Source of the DNA: JBQTKD01 sp052389435
Lineage (GTDB): Bacteria > Actinomycetota > Actinomycetes > Sporichthyales > Sporichthyaceae
Direction of reading: 5' to 3'
Assembly (NCBI GenBank): GCA_052389435.1
Contig: JBQTIB010000032.1
Location: 34,505 to 98,504, forward strand
DNA length: 64,000 nucleotides
Position numbers and translations under genes: made by a program. The notes under the pieces are model-generated. The model was not told where the DNA came from. It saw only the letters and a list, made by a program, of their open reading frames with translations, and searched no databases. Below, piece after piece: positions 25,086 to 37,499 of the stretch; positions within the stretch are counted from its first letter, which is position 1, and every line of letters begins with the position of its first letter.

Positions 25086-27032
25086 TTAGCCGAAGGCTTG
25101 GGCAGCGTCTTCGCTCGTCCCGGCGTGGAGAGGTGGAGTGTTCTGCTCGGGGTCGGGGGTCCAGTTGCGGGCCACGACCGAGGGGTCGAGGCGCAGGACC
25201 GCGTAGCCCGCGACGGCGCCGGCGCCGAAGCCAGGGCAGAAGATGCGCATCGGGCGGTCGATGACGCCTTCGAGCACCGCGTCGTGGATGGCCAGCGGGA
25301 TCGAGGCGGCGGAGACGTTTCCGGTGCGCTCGATGTTGAAGTAGACCTTCTCCGCCGGGATGCCGACGAACTTCGCGATGTCGGAGACCATCACCTTGTT
25401 CGCCTGGTGCGGCACCATCGCGTCGATGGCGGCGAGCAGGTGGCCCTGGGTGTCGGGGTCCGGCAGGTTTCTGAGCTCGTCGATCATCTGCTTGAGGTAG
25501 CGCCCTGCGAGGGACTTCACCTCGGGGCCGAAGACGGTGATGTTGCCGTCGAATTCGGGGTTGGGCCACAGGATCGAGTTGACCTCGCTGACCGGGCCGC
25601 CCGCGTAGGTCTGCAGGTAGTCGATGTCCCCGCTGGTACCCGGATCCGCGGGGCGCAGGACGACGGCGGCGGCGCCGTCGGCGAAGAGCATGCGCGACGG
25701 GCGCACCGTGCCGATCTTGTCGGAGAACTTCTCCGCGAAGACCAGCAGCACGGGCCGCTCGATCTCCTGGAGCAGACGCACGCCTTCGGCGAGCCCGTAG
25801 GGAAAGCCGGCGCACGCGGACACGATGTCGGCGGACATGTACGTGCGGCCCAGACCGAGCTGGCCGGTGATGTAGGCGCCCATGGAGGGAATGAGCCGGT
25901 CGCTGGTGCAGGTCGCGACGAGGACTGCCCCGATCTCCTGTGCCGGGTAGCCGGACTTGGCGATCGCCGCGCGGGAGACCTCGAGGGCGAGCTGTTCCAG
26001 CGGTTTCGCCGTGTAGCAACGGGAGTCGATGCCGGTCTTGGCCGAGATGTCCGCCGCAGTCATGGGGGACCAGTTGTAGGCGGTGTTGCGGATGACGTCG
26101 TCGTTGGTGCAGACGTACTCCCCGCGCAGCGCGGCGAGGGCGGCGATCTTGGGCTGCACCCGGACGCTGCGGCGGACGTCCAACGGCGGGAACGGCCGTG
26201 CCGGCGCAACGGTTTCGACGATCGGCGCGGGCTGTCGGGCGACGGGCGGCTTCGACGCGGCGGTGCGGACGCGATCGATGAAGTCCACCACCGCCGGGTC
26301 GCGGGGCACCAGCAGCACGACGAACTGGTCGTCGTCGACCTCGTGCAGGGGAGCCAGGCGCGTGGTGGCGCGCGGCCAGGGATAGACGTTGTGCAGCACG
26401 CGGGCCCAGCGGCCGAGCGACTCGAGCTCCGGGACCTCCGCGTAGTGGTCGAGGATCTCGGCGCGTGAGAACACCGGGTAGTCCGGCGCGTGGTCCTCGA
26501 TCACGAAGGTCAGCGCCTCGCGATCGGCAAGCATCTGAGGGACCGTCGGTTTGAGGGCCGGGATGGAGGTCGCGTGGAAGAGCTTGTGGCCGAAGATGTC
26601 GAAGAGCAGGTCGTAGACCTCTTCCTCCGCGGGCTCGTCCCAAGCGGTCGGCAGCGTGCGGAACGCCTCGGCAACCGCCGCGATCTTGCGCGGGCCGTCC
26701 TCCCACGGAGTGAGCACGGGGAGGTAGAGGTCGTTGGAGCGGCGGGGCACGTCGCGCCAGCGCATCGGCCGGGGCTGGTACATCGTCAGGGCGTAGCGGT
26801 TGCCCCAGAACAGATTCAGCGCGAGGTCCCGCAGTAGCTGGAACCGGTTGGTGTACTTCCCCGCGGCGATGCGCTCGGCGATGTCGGTGCCGCTGGGCAT
26901 CTTCTCCTCGAAGTCGCGGTGAACCGCAGCCTCGTACTGTTCCAGCGTCGAGAACAGCGAAAAGTCGAGCTCGGGAAAGTAGCTGGAGGGAAAGACGATC
27001 CGGCCGTGCCGGTTGATCGTGAACGGCTTCAC
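25086..27032 (-). CDS. Ketoacyl-synthase III (FabH)-like protein with a large N-terminal domain
   Basis: 648 residues. The C-terminal half (about 290-630) is a thiolase-fold FabH-type synthase: catalytic Cys in DIVSACAGFPYG, His in VPHQANKVM and Asn in ERTGNVSAASIP. The first 270 residues are an uncharacterised domain (WGNRYALTMYQP, RRSNDLYLPVLTPWEDG, DIFGHKLFHATSIP). FabH enzymes join an acyl-CoA to a malonyl-carrier or another acyl-CoA. The extra domain suggests a specialised product. I chose GTG 27032 because GAGGAG lies 6 bases upstream; an ATG 19 codons earlier lacks a ribosome site. No acyl carrier protein gene is adjacent. Confidence 0.7.
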   Translation of the reverse strand: MKPFTINRHGRIVFPSSYFPELDFSLFSTLEQYEAAVHRDFEEKMPSGTDIAERIAAGKYTNRFQLLRDLALNLFWGNRYALTMYQPRPMRWRDVPRRSNDLYLPVLTPWEDGPRKIAAVAEAFRTLPTAWDEPAEEEVYDLLFDIFGHKLFHATSIPALKPTVPQMLADREALTFVIEDHAPDYPVFSRAEILDHYAEVPELESLGRWARVLHNVYPWPRATTRLAPLHEVDDDQFVVLLVPRDPAVVDFIDRVRTAASKPPVARQPAPIVETVAPARPFPPLDVRRSVRVQPKIAALAALRGEYVCTNDDVIRNTAYNWSPMTAADISAKTGIDSRCYTAKPLEQLALEVSRAAIAKSGYPAQEIGAVLVATCTSDRLIPSMGAYITGQLGLGRTYMSADIVSACAGFPYGLAEGVRLLQEIERPVLLVFAEKFSDKIGTVRPSRMLFADGAAAVVLRPADPGTSGDIDYLQTYAGGPVSEVNSILWPNPEFDGNITVFGPEVKSLAGRYLKQMIDELRNLPDPDTQGHLLAAIDAMVPHQANKVMVSDIAKFVGIPAEKVYFNIERTGNVSAASIPLAIHDAVLEGVIDRPMRIFCPGFGAGAVAGYAVLRLDPSVVARNWTPDPEQNTPPLHAGTSEDAAQAFG

Positions 27033-27122
27033 GTGAAGCTCCTCGGGTGGAGGGCAGTGGAGCCAACATTGGACATCCGTATCGCGCAAGGCGATGTTGG
27101 TGTCGAATATGGTGCGGCCCGT

Positions 27123-28117
<995 letters not shown>

Positions 28118-28121
<4 letters not shown>

Positions 28122-28828
28122 GGCCCACCTGCTTCGCCGTCGGTGCCCGATCCGGGGTCGGCGGGCGGCTCCGACGCGGGCGGTTCCTCGGTGGGCGGCT
28201 CTTGCTCGGGCTGTTCTTGCGCGGGAGGCTCCGCCGCCGGGGGTTGCTCGGCGGGCGGCTCCGCAGCCGGAGGAGTTTCGACGGGAGGCTCTTCGGCCGG
28301 AAGTTCGGCGGCGGGAGGCTCGGGGTTCGACTGCTTCGGCGCGGGCCGCGGCGGGGTGCGTCCGGGAGCGCGTTCGGCCCGGTCCTCGGCCTGCACTGTC
28401 GGCGCCTTCGCCGGTTCGGCCGCCTCGTTCGCAGCGACGCCGGATCTGTCGGCGGCCGGAGCCTGCGTTCTTTGCGGCACGACCGAGACCGGACTGGACC
28501 GTTCCGGCACGACGGGTGTCGCCGCCGGCGCGCGGTGTGGGATCGCGCCTTCGAGGGCGGCCGCGTGGGCCAGCAGGACCTCGCCGTCGGCGGGGTCCAG
28601 CGCGCCCGCGGCGGTGAGGCGTCGGACCTGCTCGCCGAAGGCGCTCAGCGCCACCCGTGCCGTGGAGTTTTCGCCGTTGGCCGCCGCGGTGCGGACCTGC
28701 TGAACTCGTTCGTGCAGCGTTGCGGCCGTCGCGGCGTCGATTGCGCGGGGCGTGGACCCGCAGGCCGACAGCGCAAGCACGGCGAGCGCGGCGGCCGCTC
28801 GCAGGGCGTGGCGAGACTGGACGATCAC
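28118..28828 (-). CDS. Lipoprotein with Pro/Glu-rich tail
   Basis: 236 residues. A signal sequence ends in the lipobox ALSAC at about residue 23. A short helical region follows (ATLHERVQQVRTAAANGENSTARVAL), then from about residue 95 a long disordered tail made of EPPAEEPP/AAEPPAEQPP repeats. The helical part resembles that of the lipoprotein at 31446-31901, which also sits upstream of a kinase. The protein may span the wall and act with the kinase tail outside the cell; this is inference from the repeated gene pairing. Confidence 0.6.
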
Positions 28829-28870
28829 CCGGGTGGGCTACCCCGAATCCGATTCGGCAATCGCCCGGTC

Positions 28871-30322
28871 TCAGGCGAAGCGCACTGCCTCGGCGTCGGT
28901 GCCGGACAGGGCCAGGACCTCGTTGAACCCGACGAGCAGGCAGTTCACGAACAGTTCGGGCTCGTAGAACGCGGCGGGGTCGAAGTTCACCCCGACGCAG
29001 GCGACGTCGCCGTGGGTGGCCATCGTGATCATCGCGGGGCAGCCGGGGTTCGGCGCCAGGCCGTACATGCGGGCGACCCGGATGCCGCCGAGGTACTGCT
29101 CGTGCGGGGCGCCGGGCACGTTGCTGGCCTGCAGGTCGCTGCCGCTCATCAAGCCGGGGCCGACGTGCCCGATCACCGTCCCGGGTAGGCGCGCGGCGAG
29201 CGGCGCGAGGGCGTTGACGTGGTTCAACGCCGGTTCGGCTCGAGCGGCCTTGACCTGCTCCCGGATCGCGAGCATTCGCTTGCCCGGGTCGGCGATGGCG
29301 CCGACCGGCCCGACCAGCCTCGCGGGTGCGAACGCGTTGCCGCCGAGCGAGGCGCTGTCGGTGCGGGTCGCCACCGGGATCGTCACCGGCACCGCGTCGA
29401 CGGGTTCGTCCATGACCTCGTGGTAGCGGCGGTAGCCACCGAGCAGGGCGGCGAGGAAGGCGTCGTTCAGCGAGGCCCCGACGCTCTTGCCCGCGGCCTT
29501 CAACGCCGGGAAGTCGACGTCGATCGCCGCGAAGCGCCACGTCGTGCTCCGCGCCGAGAGCAGCGGGGAGGGCTCGCACCGCGGCGGAGTCAGGACGCGG
29601 CGCAGCGATTGGACGTACTCGGTGCCGGTGCTCAGGCTCGGGCCGGGTGTCTTCAGCGCGTTGAAGGCGCCGGTGGCGAATTTGGCCACCCGCCCCGGGG
29701 TCTGGCGCACGTTGTCGACGACGTCGAGGGCGAGCGCGCCGATCGTGCCGATCTCGGGTTCGTCGTAGGTCCAGGTCGGCAGGTAGGGCATGGTCGCGGT
29801 CGAGTTCGGGTCCCCGGCGTGCAGGAGCGCGAACAGGGCGAGCAGGCCGAGGCCGTCGGACATCGAGTGGTGCACCTTCAGCACGTACGCCGAGCGCCCT
29901 TCGGGCAGACCCTCGAAGAGGTAGGCCACCCACGGCGGACGCGCTCGATCGAAGCCGCTCATCGCCGTGTGTTCGACGGCGGTCATCAACTCGCGGGGCG
30001 TGCCGGTCGCCAGGCGCGTGCGGCGCACGTGGAACCCGAGGTCGAAGTCCGCGTGCGGAGTCCACCGCGGGGGAGCGAGGCCGCCCGGCGGCACGACGAC
30101 ACGGTGGCGCAGTCGCGGGGCGTTGACGACGAGGTGCTGGTGGGCGGCGAGCACGTCGATCCACTCCGGCGTGCCGTCGAGGATTTCCACGCCCACACAG
30201 GTGTTGCGCATGGTCGAGCGTTCCTCGACGCGCCACATCAGCGTCTCGAGGGCGGTCATGGGCTCGTGCGGCCCGCCGCCCCAGAGGGCCGGCGCTGCCT
30301 CGCCCCACACGTCTTCGTTCAT
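28871..30322 (-). CDS. WS/DGAT acyltransferase, second copy
   Basis: 483 residues with the family active site HHSMSDG (around residue 150). Also present are an N-terminal LMWRVEERS block, a PPWVAYLFEGLPEGR block, SLNDAFLAALLGGYRRYHE in the middle and SNVPGAPHE then YGLAPNPGCPAM near the end. It makes triacylglycerols or wax esters from acyl-CoA. It is clearly paralogous to the enzyme at 4838-6253. It lies between two kinase/lipoprotein modules on the same strand, which raises the possibility of control by phosphorylation. Confidence 0.9.
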   Translation of the reverse strand: MNEDVWGEAAPALWGGGPHEPMTALETLMWRVEERSTMRNTCVGVEILDGTPEWIDVLAAHQHLVVNAPRLRHRVVVPPGGLAPPRWTPHADFDLGFHVRRTRLATGTPRELMTAVEHTAMSGFDRARPPWVAYLFEGLPEGRSAYVLKVHHSMSDGLGLLALFALLHAGDPNSTATMPYLPTWTYDEPEIGTIGALALDVVDNVRQTPGRVAKFATGAFNALKTPGPSLSTGTEYVQSLRRVLTPPRCEPSPLLSARSTTWRFAAIDVDFPALKAAGKSVGASLNDAFLAALLGGYRRYHEVMDEPVDAVPVTIPVATRTDSASLGGNAFAPARLVGPVGAIADPGKRMLAIREQVKAARAEPALNHVNALAPLAARLPGTVIGHVGPGLMSGSDLQASNVPGAPHEQYLGGIRVARMYGLAPNPGCPAMITMATHGDVACVGVNFDPAAFYEPELFVNCLLVGFNEVLALSGTDAEAVRFA

Positions 30323-30361
30323 GGGGACAGCCTAGAGAGATCGTCGCGCCGCGCCGAGTCC

Positions 30362-31453
30362 TCAGCGTCGGGCGCCGTCGACCAACCGCTCCAGCGAGTC
30401 GAGCTGCTCGGCGACCGATCCGGAGTCGGGTGGGAGTTCGAGCGGTTGTGGCTCGTCGCCGCCGCCGAGCGCCAGCGCGCCCAGGACGAGCAGCACCACC
30501 GCCGCACCGGCCCAGGGCAGCGCGCGGCGGACCGCGGCCACCGGCGCGGCACCGGGCGACGGTCGCGACGACGGACCCGCCGGCGAGCGGGGCTGCGCGA
30601 GGGTGGGAGGGAGAACCTTGGTCGCCTCCGGCCCGAGCTGCACCGGCGTCTCGACGAGCAGCGCGGTCTGGGCCTCGTCCGGTCCGGCGATCGAGCCGAT
30701 CAGGCGCGCCGCATCGGCCGCATCGGCGGGACGCTGGTCGGGATCTTCGCGGGTCAGCGCGTCGAGCAGCGAACGGAGCGAGGGGTCGGCGCCGGCGCAC
30801 TGCCTCAGCAGCACGCCGCACGCGTACAGGTCGCTGCGCGTACTCGCCGGCGAACCCCGCAGCACTTCGGGAGCTGCGTAGCGTTCGGTGCCCATCACCA
30901 AGCCGGTGCTGGTGATCCGCGTGCCGTCGACGAGATGGGCGATGCCGAAGTCGGTGAGCCGCGCGCGGCCGTCGCTACCGATCAGCACGTTGGCGGGTTT
31001 GAGGTCTCGGTGCAGGATTCCCGCGGCGTGGATGTAGCCGAGCGCATCGAGCAATTCTCGGGCCAGGACCGACGGGACCCAACCTGCACGCCCCTCGCGC
31101 ATCCGGTCCGCGAGCGTCCCGCCGGGGATGTACTCCATGACCAGGTAGGGCCGTCCGCCGTCGTTCCCGTAGTCGTGCACGGCGACCACGTGCGGGTGGG
31201 CGAGTCCCGCGGCGAGCCGCGCCTCTCGCGCGAATCGCTCGACGAAGGCGGGATCCAACGCAAGGTTGTCCGAAATGATCTTGATGGCCACGGTGCGGTC
31301 GAGGCGGGCGTCGCGGGCGGTCCAGACCGAGGCCATTCCGCCGGTGCCGAGTAGGTCGGTCAGCGTGTATCTGCCCTCGGCGCCCAATTGGACGCCCGCC
31401 ATCAGCGCACCCGGGTGGCCGGGACTGCGCGGTGCGGCGGCGGGCTCAGTCAT
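30362..31453 (-). CDS. Membrane-anchored Ser/Thr protein kinase 2
   Basis: 363 residues, parallel to the kinase at 27123-28121: GTGGMASVW, VAIKII, HRDLKPANV, DFGIAH and GTERYAAPE motifs, a Pro-rich linker and a membrane helix (GAAVVLLVLGALAL), ending in DSGSVAEQLDSLERLV, which matches the SVADRLDVLDRMI tail of kinase 1. The start ATG 31453 overlaps the upstream lipoprotein gene by 8 bases. The shared C-terminal tail outside the membrane suggests both kinases sense a similar signal or contact similar partners. Confidence 0.85.
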   Translation of the reverse strand: MTEPAAAPRSPGHPGALMAGVQLGAEGRYTLTDLLGTGGMASVWTARDARLDRTVAIKIISDNLALDPAFVERFAREARLAAGLAHPHVVAVHDYGNDGGRPYLVMEYIPGGTLADRMREGRAGWVPSVLARELLDALGYIHAAGILHRDLKPANVLIGSDGRARLTDFGIAHLVDGTRITSTGLVMGTERYAAPEVLRGSPASTRSDLYACGVLLRQCAGADPSLRSLLDALTREDPDQRPADAADAARLIGSIAGPDEAQTALLVETPVQLGPEATKVLPPTLAQPRSPAGPSSRPSPGAAPVAAVRRALPWAGAAVVLLVLGALALGGGDEPQPLELPPDSGSVAEQLDSLERLVDGARR

Positions 31454-31901
31454 CCTCGCCCCTGCCCTTGCCCTTGCTCTTCTTGCCCTTGCCCCTGTCG
31501 GAGTCGTCGTCGCCATCGTCGTCGTCGAGGGCGGCTTGGAGTTTCGCGGCGACGGCCTGCGCGGCTGCAGCCTTGGCGGCCGCTGCCTCGGAGGCGGCAC
31601 GATCCTCGGCTGCGACGCTCCGGTCCAAGTCGGCAACGATGCGTTCGGCCTGGGTGCGCAACACGGCCGCGTCGTCCTCGTTCAGGTCGCCGCTCGCGGC
31701 CTGTGCTCGTGCCTGATCGCGAAATCGTTCGAGCGCGTCCCGAGCCGCCCGTTCGTCCCCGGCGACCAAGGCGGTGCGTGCTGCCCCGATCTCGTCGCGC
31801 AGTGCCGCCGTCGACTCCTCGGCACGGCCACCCGGGCCGCACGAGGCGAGCGACACGGTCAGGGCGAGGGCCGCGAAGGACAGCCGGATGCGCTGAGGCA
31901 C
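31446..31901 (-). CDS. Small lipoprotein with acidic/lysine tail
   Basis: 151 residues from GTG 31901: a basic start, hydrophobic core and lipobox LASC near residue 20, a helical region (TAALRDEIGAARTALVAGDERAARDALERF) and a highly charged tail with DDDDGDDD and KGKGKKSKGKGRG. An in-frame start 28 codons upstream would give a less typical signal sequence. The helical region resembles that of the lipoprotein at 28118-28828, and the order lipoprotein-kinase is the same. Function unknown; a wall-associated partner of kinase 2 is possible. Confidence 0.55.
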   Translation of the reverse strand: MPQRIRLSFAALALTVSLASCGPGGRAEESTAALRDEIGAARTALVAGDERAARDALERFRDQARAQAASGDLNEDDAAVLRTQAERIVADLDRSVAAEDRAASEAAAAKAAAAQAVAAKLQAALDDDDGDDDSDRGKGKKSKGKGRGEDD

Positions 31902-31997
31902 CGCCCACCGCCCTCTCGCTCGCACCAACCCACGGCGACCGACGAGATCGACCGCGCGGGTACTACCCGCTCGCGACCGAATCATGCGCCGTCGGAG

Positions 31998-33188
31998 TCA
32001 GTCCTCGACGCACAGGAGGAGCGCGGCGCCCGTGTCGCCGGCCGCGCAGCCGGTGAACAGTCCGATGCCGCCGCCGCGCAGCCGCAACTCCTCGATGAGT
32101 TCGGCGATCGAACGCAGGCCGGTCGGGGCCTGCGGGTGGCCGAAGATCAGGCTGGAGCCGTAGGCGTTCATCTTCTCGAGGGCGACGCCGGTCTCGCGGG
32201 CGAAAATGATGTCGTTGACGGCGAACGGGTTGTGCGTGGTGATGGCGTCGACCTGCGAGATGTCGATGCCGGCTGCGGCCAGGGCGGCCTTGGCGGCGGG
32301 CACCGGCGCCTCGGGCATGTGGCAGGCACCGACGCGGGCGTAGCCGACGCCGAGCAGGCGCACGATGCCCTGGCCGCCGGACAGCTCGCGGGCGCGGTCC
32401 GCGGTGGTGACGACGGCGCCGGCGGTGCCGTCGGCCGGGTGGGTCTGGCTGGCGAAGGTGAGCACGCCGTTCGGGTCGACGGGGGAGAGCTTGGCGATCT
32501 CCTCCATGACGGCCGGGCGGATGCCCTCGTCGGCGAGCAGTTCGGTGCCCCGGCCTCGCTTGGCGGCGATCTGCACCGGGACCATGTACCGGCGCTGGAA
32601 CTCGCGGTCGTTGGCGAGGGCGGCCTGGTACTGGTCGCTGCGCAGGACGGTGAGTTCGTCGCACTCGTCGCGGGTGATGCCGTGCTTGGCGGCGACGGTC
32701 TCCCCGGCCACGAGCATGCCCTTGCCGGTGGAGGGGTCGCGGCCGAAGCTGTCGAGCACCCAGGTCTCGGTCTTCGGCGAACCGCCCATGGCGCCCGGCT
32801 CCGGGTAGAGCAGGGTCGGACCGTTGCTGGTGCGGTCGGTGGTGACGACGAGTTGCGGGCCCGCTCCGCCCTGGACCTGGCCGGCGGCCGCGGCGAGCGC
32901 GGCGACGCCGGTGGCGCACGCCTGGGCGACCATCGGGCCGGTGAGGCCGGGGGCGCCGATGCGCACGGCAAGGCTCGGGGCGCCGTAGAACGCCTCGCGC
33001 TGGGGAATGGTCCACCCGAGGACGAGGCCTTCGAGCGATTCGGTGGAGATGCCGCGCTCGGCGAGGGCGGCGGTGGTGACCGCGGCGGCGAGGTCGAGGC
33101 TGGACACCGAGGCGAGCGTGCCCTGCCACTTGGCGAACGGGGAACTCCACGCCGCTCCGGCGGGGATGGCTACGTCGACGAACCGCAC
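31998..33188 (-). CDS. Thiolase family protein
   Basis: 396 residues. The acyl-accepting Cys is in AQACATGVAAL. GHPQAPTG supplies the histidine position in a non-standard form, and the second Cys is in FTGCAAGDTGAA. These enzymes cleave 3-oxoacyl-CoA or condense acyl-CoAs. It is more divergent than the thiolase at 61102-62286. GTG 33188 is preferred because AGGAG lies 8 bases before it; a GTG nine bases earlier abuts that site. It could cleave an aryl or alkyl 3-oxoacyl-CoA, but the substrate is not visible in the sequence. Confidence 0.75.
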   Translation of the reverse strand: MRFVDVAIPAGAAWSSPFAKWQGTLASVSSLDLAAAVTTAALAERGISTESLEGLVLGWTIPQREAFYGAPSLAVRIGAPGLTGPMVAQACATGVAALAAAAGQVQGGAGPQLVVTTDRTSNGPTLLYPEPGAMGGSPKTETWVLDSFGRDPSTGKGMLVAGETVAAKHGITRDECDELTVLRSDQYQAALANDREFQRRYMVPVQIAAKRGRGTELLADEGIRPAVMEEIAKLSPVDPNGVLTFASQTHPADGTAGAVVTTADRARELSGGQGIVRLLGVGYARVGACHMPEAPVPAAKAALAAAGIDISQVDAITTHNPFAVNDIIFARETGVALEKMNAYGSSLIFGHPQAPTGLRSIAELIEELRLRGGGIGLFTGCAAGDTGAALLLCVED

Positions 33189-33363
33189 GATGGACACTCC
33201 TCTGGGCCTGGACGCAAGACGCTACCAAAGTAGACAGTTATCTGGTGCGACGCAAACATTCTGTCGCACAATGTGGTCGGGCTAGCCTGACCGTCTTGGC
33301 TTCACCCCGGCGACCCCCCGAAAAACTCAAGGCCACCGCACCGCCTGCTCCGGAGGGCTCGAC
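33189..33363. promoter_or_regulatory. Divergent control region with GTGCGAC/GTCGCAC repeat
   Basis: The gap between the minus-strand thiolase and the plus-strand molybdopterin oxidoreductase. It has an inverted repeat, GTGCGAC at 33245-33251 and GTCGCAC at 33263-33269 (11-base spacer), and a less GC-rich stretch around AGACAGTTATCTG. An operator for one or both promoters is plausible; no promoter boxes are clear. Confidence 0.35.
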
Positions 33364-35676
<2,313 letters not shown>

Positions 35677-35690
35677 CGTTCTACAGATAC

Positions 35691-35720
35691 TTGACGGAAC
35701 GCGCTAACAACGTCGACAAT
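35691..35720 (+). promoter_or_regulatory. Candidate promoter of the box operon
   Basis: TTGACG at 35691-35696 and GACAAT at 35715-35720 are separated by 18 bases, a reasonable housekeeping-type -35/-10 pair. It lies 63 bases before the boxC start and directly before a palindrome that could be an operator. Confidence 0.45.
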
Positions 35721-35721
35721 A

Positions 35722-35754
35722 GAGACGTCGAGAGGTTCGCACCTTCGTCTCGAC
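35722..35754 (+). promoter_or_regulatory. Palindrome just downstream of the box promoter
   Basis: GTCGAGA (35727-35733) pairs with TCTCGAC (35748-35754), with an inner GGT/ACC; alternatively GAGACG (35722-35727) pairs with CGTCTC (35746-35751). The location right after the -10 box fits an operator or a 5'-leader hairpin. The divergent GAF-PucR regulator of this cluster (44275-46086) is one candidate binder. Confidence 0.35.
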
Positions 35755-35782
35755 CCCTCGCCCCGATGAAAGGAAGCGCCCA

Positions 35783-37486
35783 GTGGCCTCCGACACCGGC
35801 CCCGACGCCGTCGCTGCCCCCAAGCCGCCCGTGGTCTCCTTCGACGCCAGCCCGGACTCCTACCGGCACCTGTCGCTCAAGTTCGACGGCCCGGTCGCCA
35901 CGATCTCGCTGCACACCGCCGAGGACGGCGGCCTCGTGCCGGGCTACGAACTCAAGCTGAACTCCTACGACCTCGGCGTGGACATCGAGCTCCACGACGC
36001 CGTGCAGCGCATGCGCTTCGAGCACCCCGAGGTCAAGGCCGTGGTGATCACCGGCGGCCTCGAGAAGGTCTTCTGCGCCGGGGCGAACATCCGGATGCTG
36101 GCCCAGTCCGGGCACCCGTGGAAGGTGAACTTCTGCAAGTTCACCAACGAGACCCGCAACGGCATCGAGGACGCGACCGAGAACTCCGGTCAGACCTACA
36201 TCGCCGCGGTCAACGGCACCGCGGCCGGCGGCGGCTACGAACTCGCCCTGGCCTGCGACCAGATCGTGCTCATCGACGACGGCTCCTCCGCCGTCTCACT
36301 CCCCGAGGTGCCGCTCCTCGCGGTGCTCCCGGGCACCGGCGGCCTCACCCGCGTGGTGGACAAGCGCAAGGTCCGCAAGGACCGCGCCGACGTCTTCGCC
36401 ACCAAGACCGAGGGCTTCCGCGGCCAGACGGCCGTCGACTGGAAGCTCGTCGACGTCTCCGTGCCGCGCAGCAAGTTCGCCGATACCGTCCGCGGCTTGG
36501 CGCTCGCGGCCGGGGAGCGCTCGCACCGGCCCGCCTCGGCCGGGGGCGTCGCGTTGACGGCGCTGCACCGCGACATCTCCGAGAACGCCCTGACCTACCG
36601 GTACGTCACCGCAGAGATCGACCGTGTCGGCGGCCTGGTGAATCTGACGATCCGTGGTCCGGAAGGCCCCGCCCCGACCAGCGCCGCCGACGTCCACGCC
36701 CAGGGCGTCGACTTCTACCCGATGGCCCTGACCCGCGAGCTCGACGACGCGATCCTGCGGCTGCGCACCAACGAGCTCGAAGCCGGCACCTGGGTCATCC
36801 GCACCGTCGGCGACGCCGACGCGCTGCTGTCCTACGAGAACTGCCTAGCCGACTTCGCCGACGACTGGTACGTCAACGAGGTCCTGCACTTCTGGAAGCG
36901 CACCCTCAAGCGCCTCGACGTCACCAGCCGCAGCCTCATTGCGCTGGTCGAGCCGGGCTCGGTCTTCGCCGGCCCGTTCCTCGAGCTGCTGCTCGCCTGC
37001 GACCGTCAGTACATGCTCGAAGGCACCTTCGAGGACGGCCCCGAGGGCCAGGTGCCGGCGACCCTGATCGTCACCGACATCAACTTCGGCGCGCTGCCGA
37101 TGAGCAACGGCCTGAACCGTCTCGAGTCCCGCTTCTACGGCGACGACGACAGCCTTGCGGCCGTGAAGGCGGTTCGCGGCGAACGCCTCGACGCTCGCAC
37201 CGCCGAGAAGCTCGGCCTTATCACCTACGCGCTCGACGACATCGACTGGGAGGACGACGTTCGCATCGTCCTGGAAGAGCGCGCCGCGATGAGCCCCGAC
37301 GCCCTGACCGGCATGGAGGCCAACCACCGGTTCGTCGGCCCGGAGACGATGGAGAGCAAGATCTTCGCTCGCCTCACCGCCTGGCAGAACTGGATCTTCA
37401 TCCGCCCGAACGCCGTCGGACCCGAGGGTGCGCTGCGCAAGTTCGGCACCGGCCAGAAGGCCGTCTTCGACCGCAAGCGCGTCTGA
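35783..37486 (+). CDS. boxC: Benzoyl-CoA-dihydrodiol lyase (BoxC)
   Basis: 567 residues of the crotonase superfamily, about the length of known BoxC. It opens the ring of 2,3-epoxybenzoyl-CoA with water to give 3,4-dehydroadipyl-CoA semialdehyde and formate. Typical blocks are VITGGLEKVFCAGANIRM (oxyanion hole) near residue 90, the GHPWKVNFCKFTNET block, NGTAAGGGYELALACD, and a second lyase-like half with FAGPFLELLLACDRQYML. The start GTG 35783 has AAAGGAAG upstream. It is the first gene of the box operon, followed at 13 bases by boxB. The adjacent boxB and boxD genes make the call firm. Confidence 0.9.
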   Translation: MASDTGPDAVAAPKPPVVSFDASPDSYRHLSLKFDGPVATISLHTAEDGGLVPGYELKLNSYDLGVDIELHDAVQRMRFEHPEVKAVVITGGLEKVFCAGANIRMLAQSGHPWKVNFCKFTNETRNGIEDATENSGQTYIAAVNGTAAGGGYELALACDQIVLIDDGSSAVSLPEVPLLAVLPGTGGLTRVVDKRKVRKDRADVFATKTEGFRGQTAVDWKLVDVSVPRSKFADTVRGLALAAGERSHRPASAGGVALTALHRDISENALTYRYVTAEIDRVGGLVNLTIRGPEGPAPTSAADVHAQGVDFYPMALTRELDDAILRLRTNELEAGTWVIRTVGDADALLSYENCLADFADDWYVNEVLHFWKRTLKRLDVTSRSLIALVEPGSVFAGPFLELLLACDRQYMLEGTFEDGPEGQVPATLIVTDINFGALPMSNGLNRLESRFYGDDDSLAAVKAVRGERLDARTAEKLGLITYALDDIDWEDDVRIVLEERAAMSPDALTGMEANHRFVGPETMESKIFARLTAWQNWIFIRPNAVGPEGALRKFGTGQKAVFDRKRV

Positions 37487-37499
37487 GAGAGGGAACACC

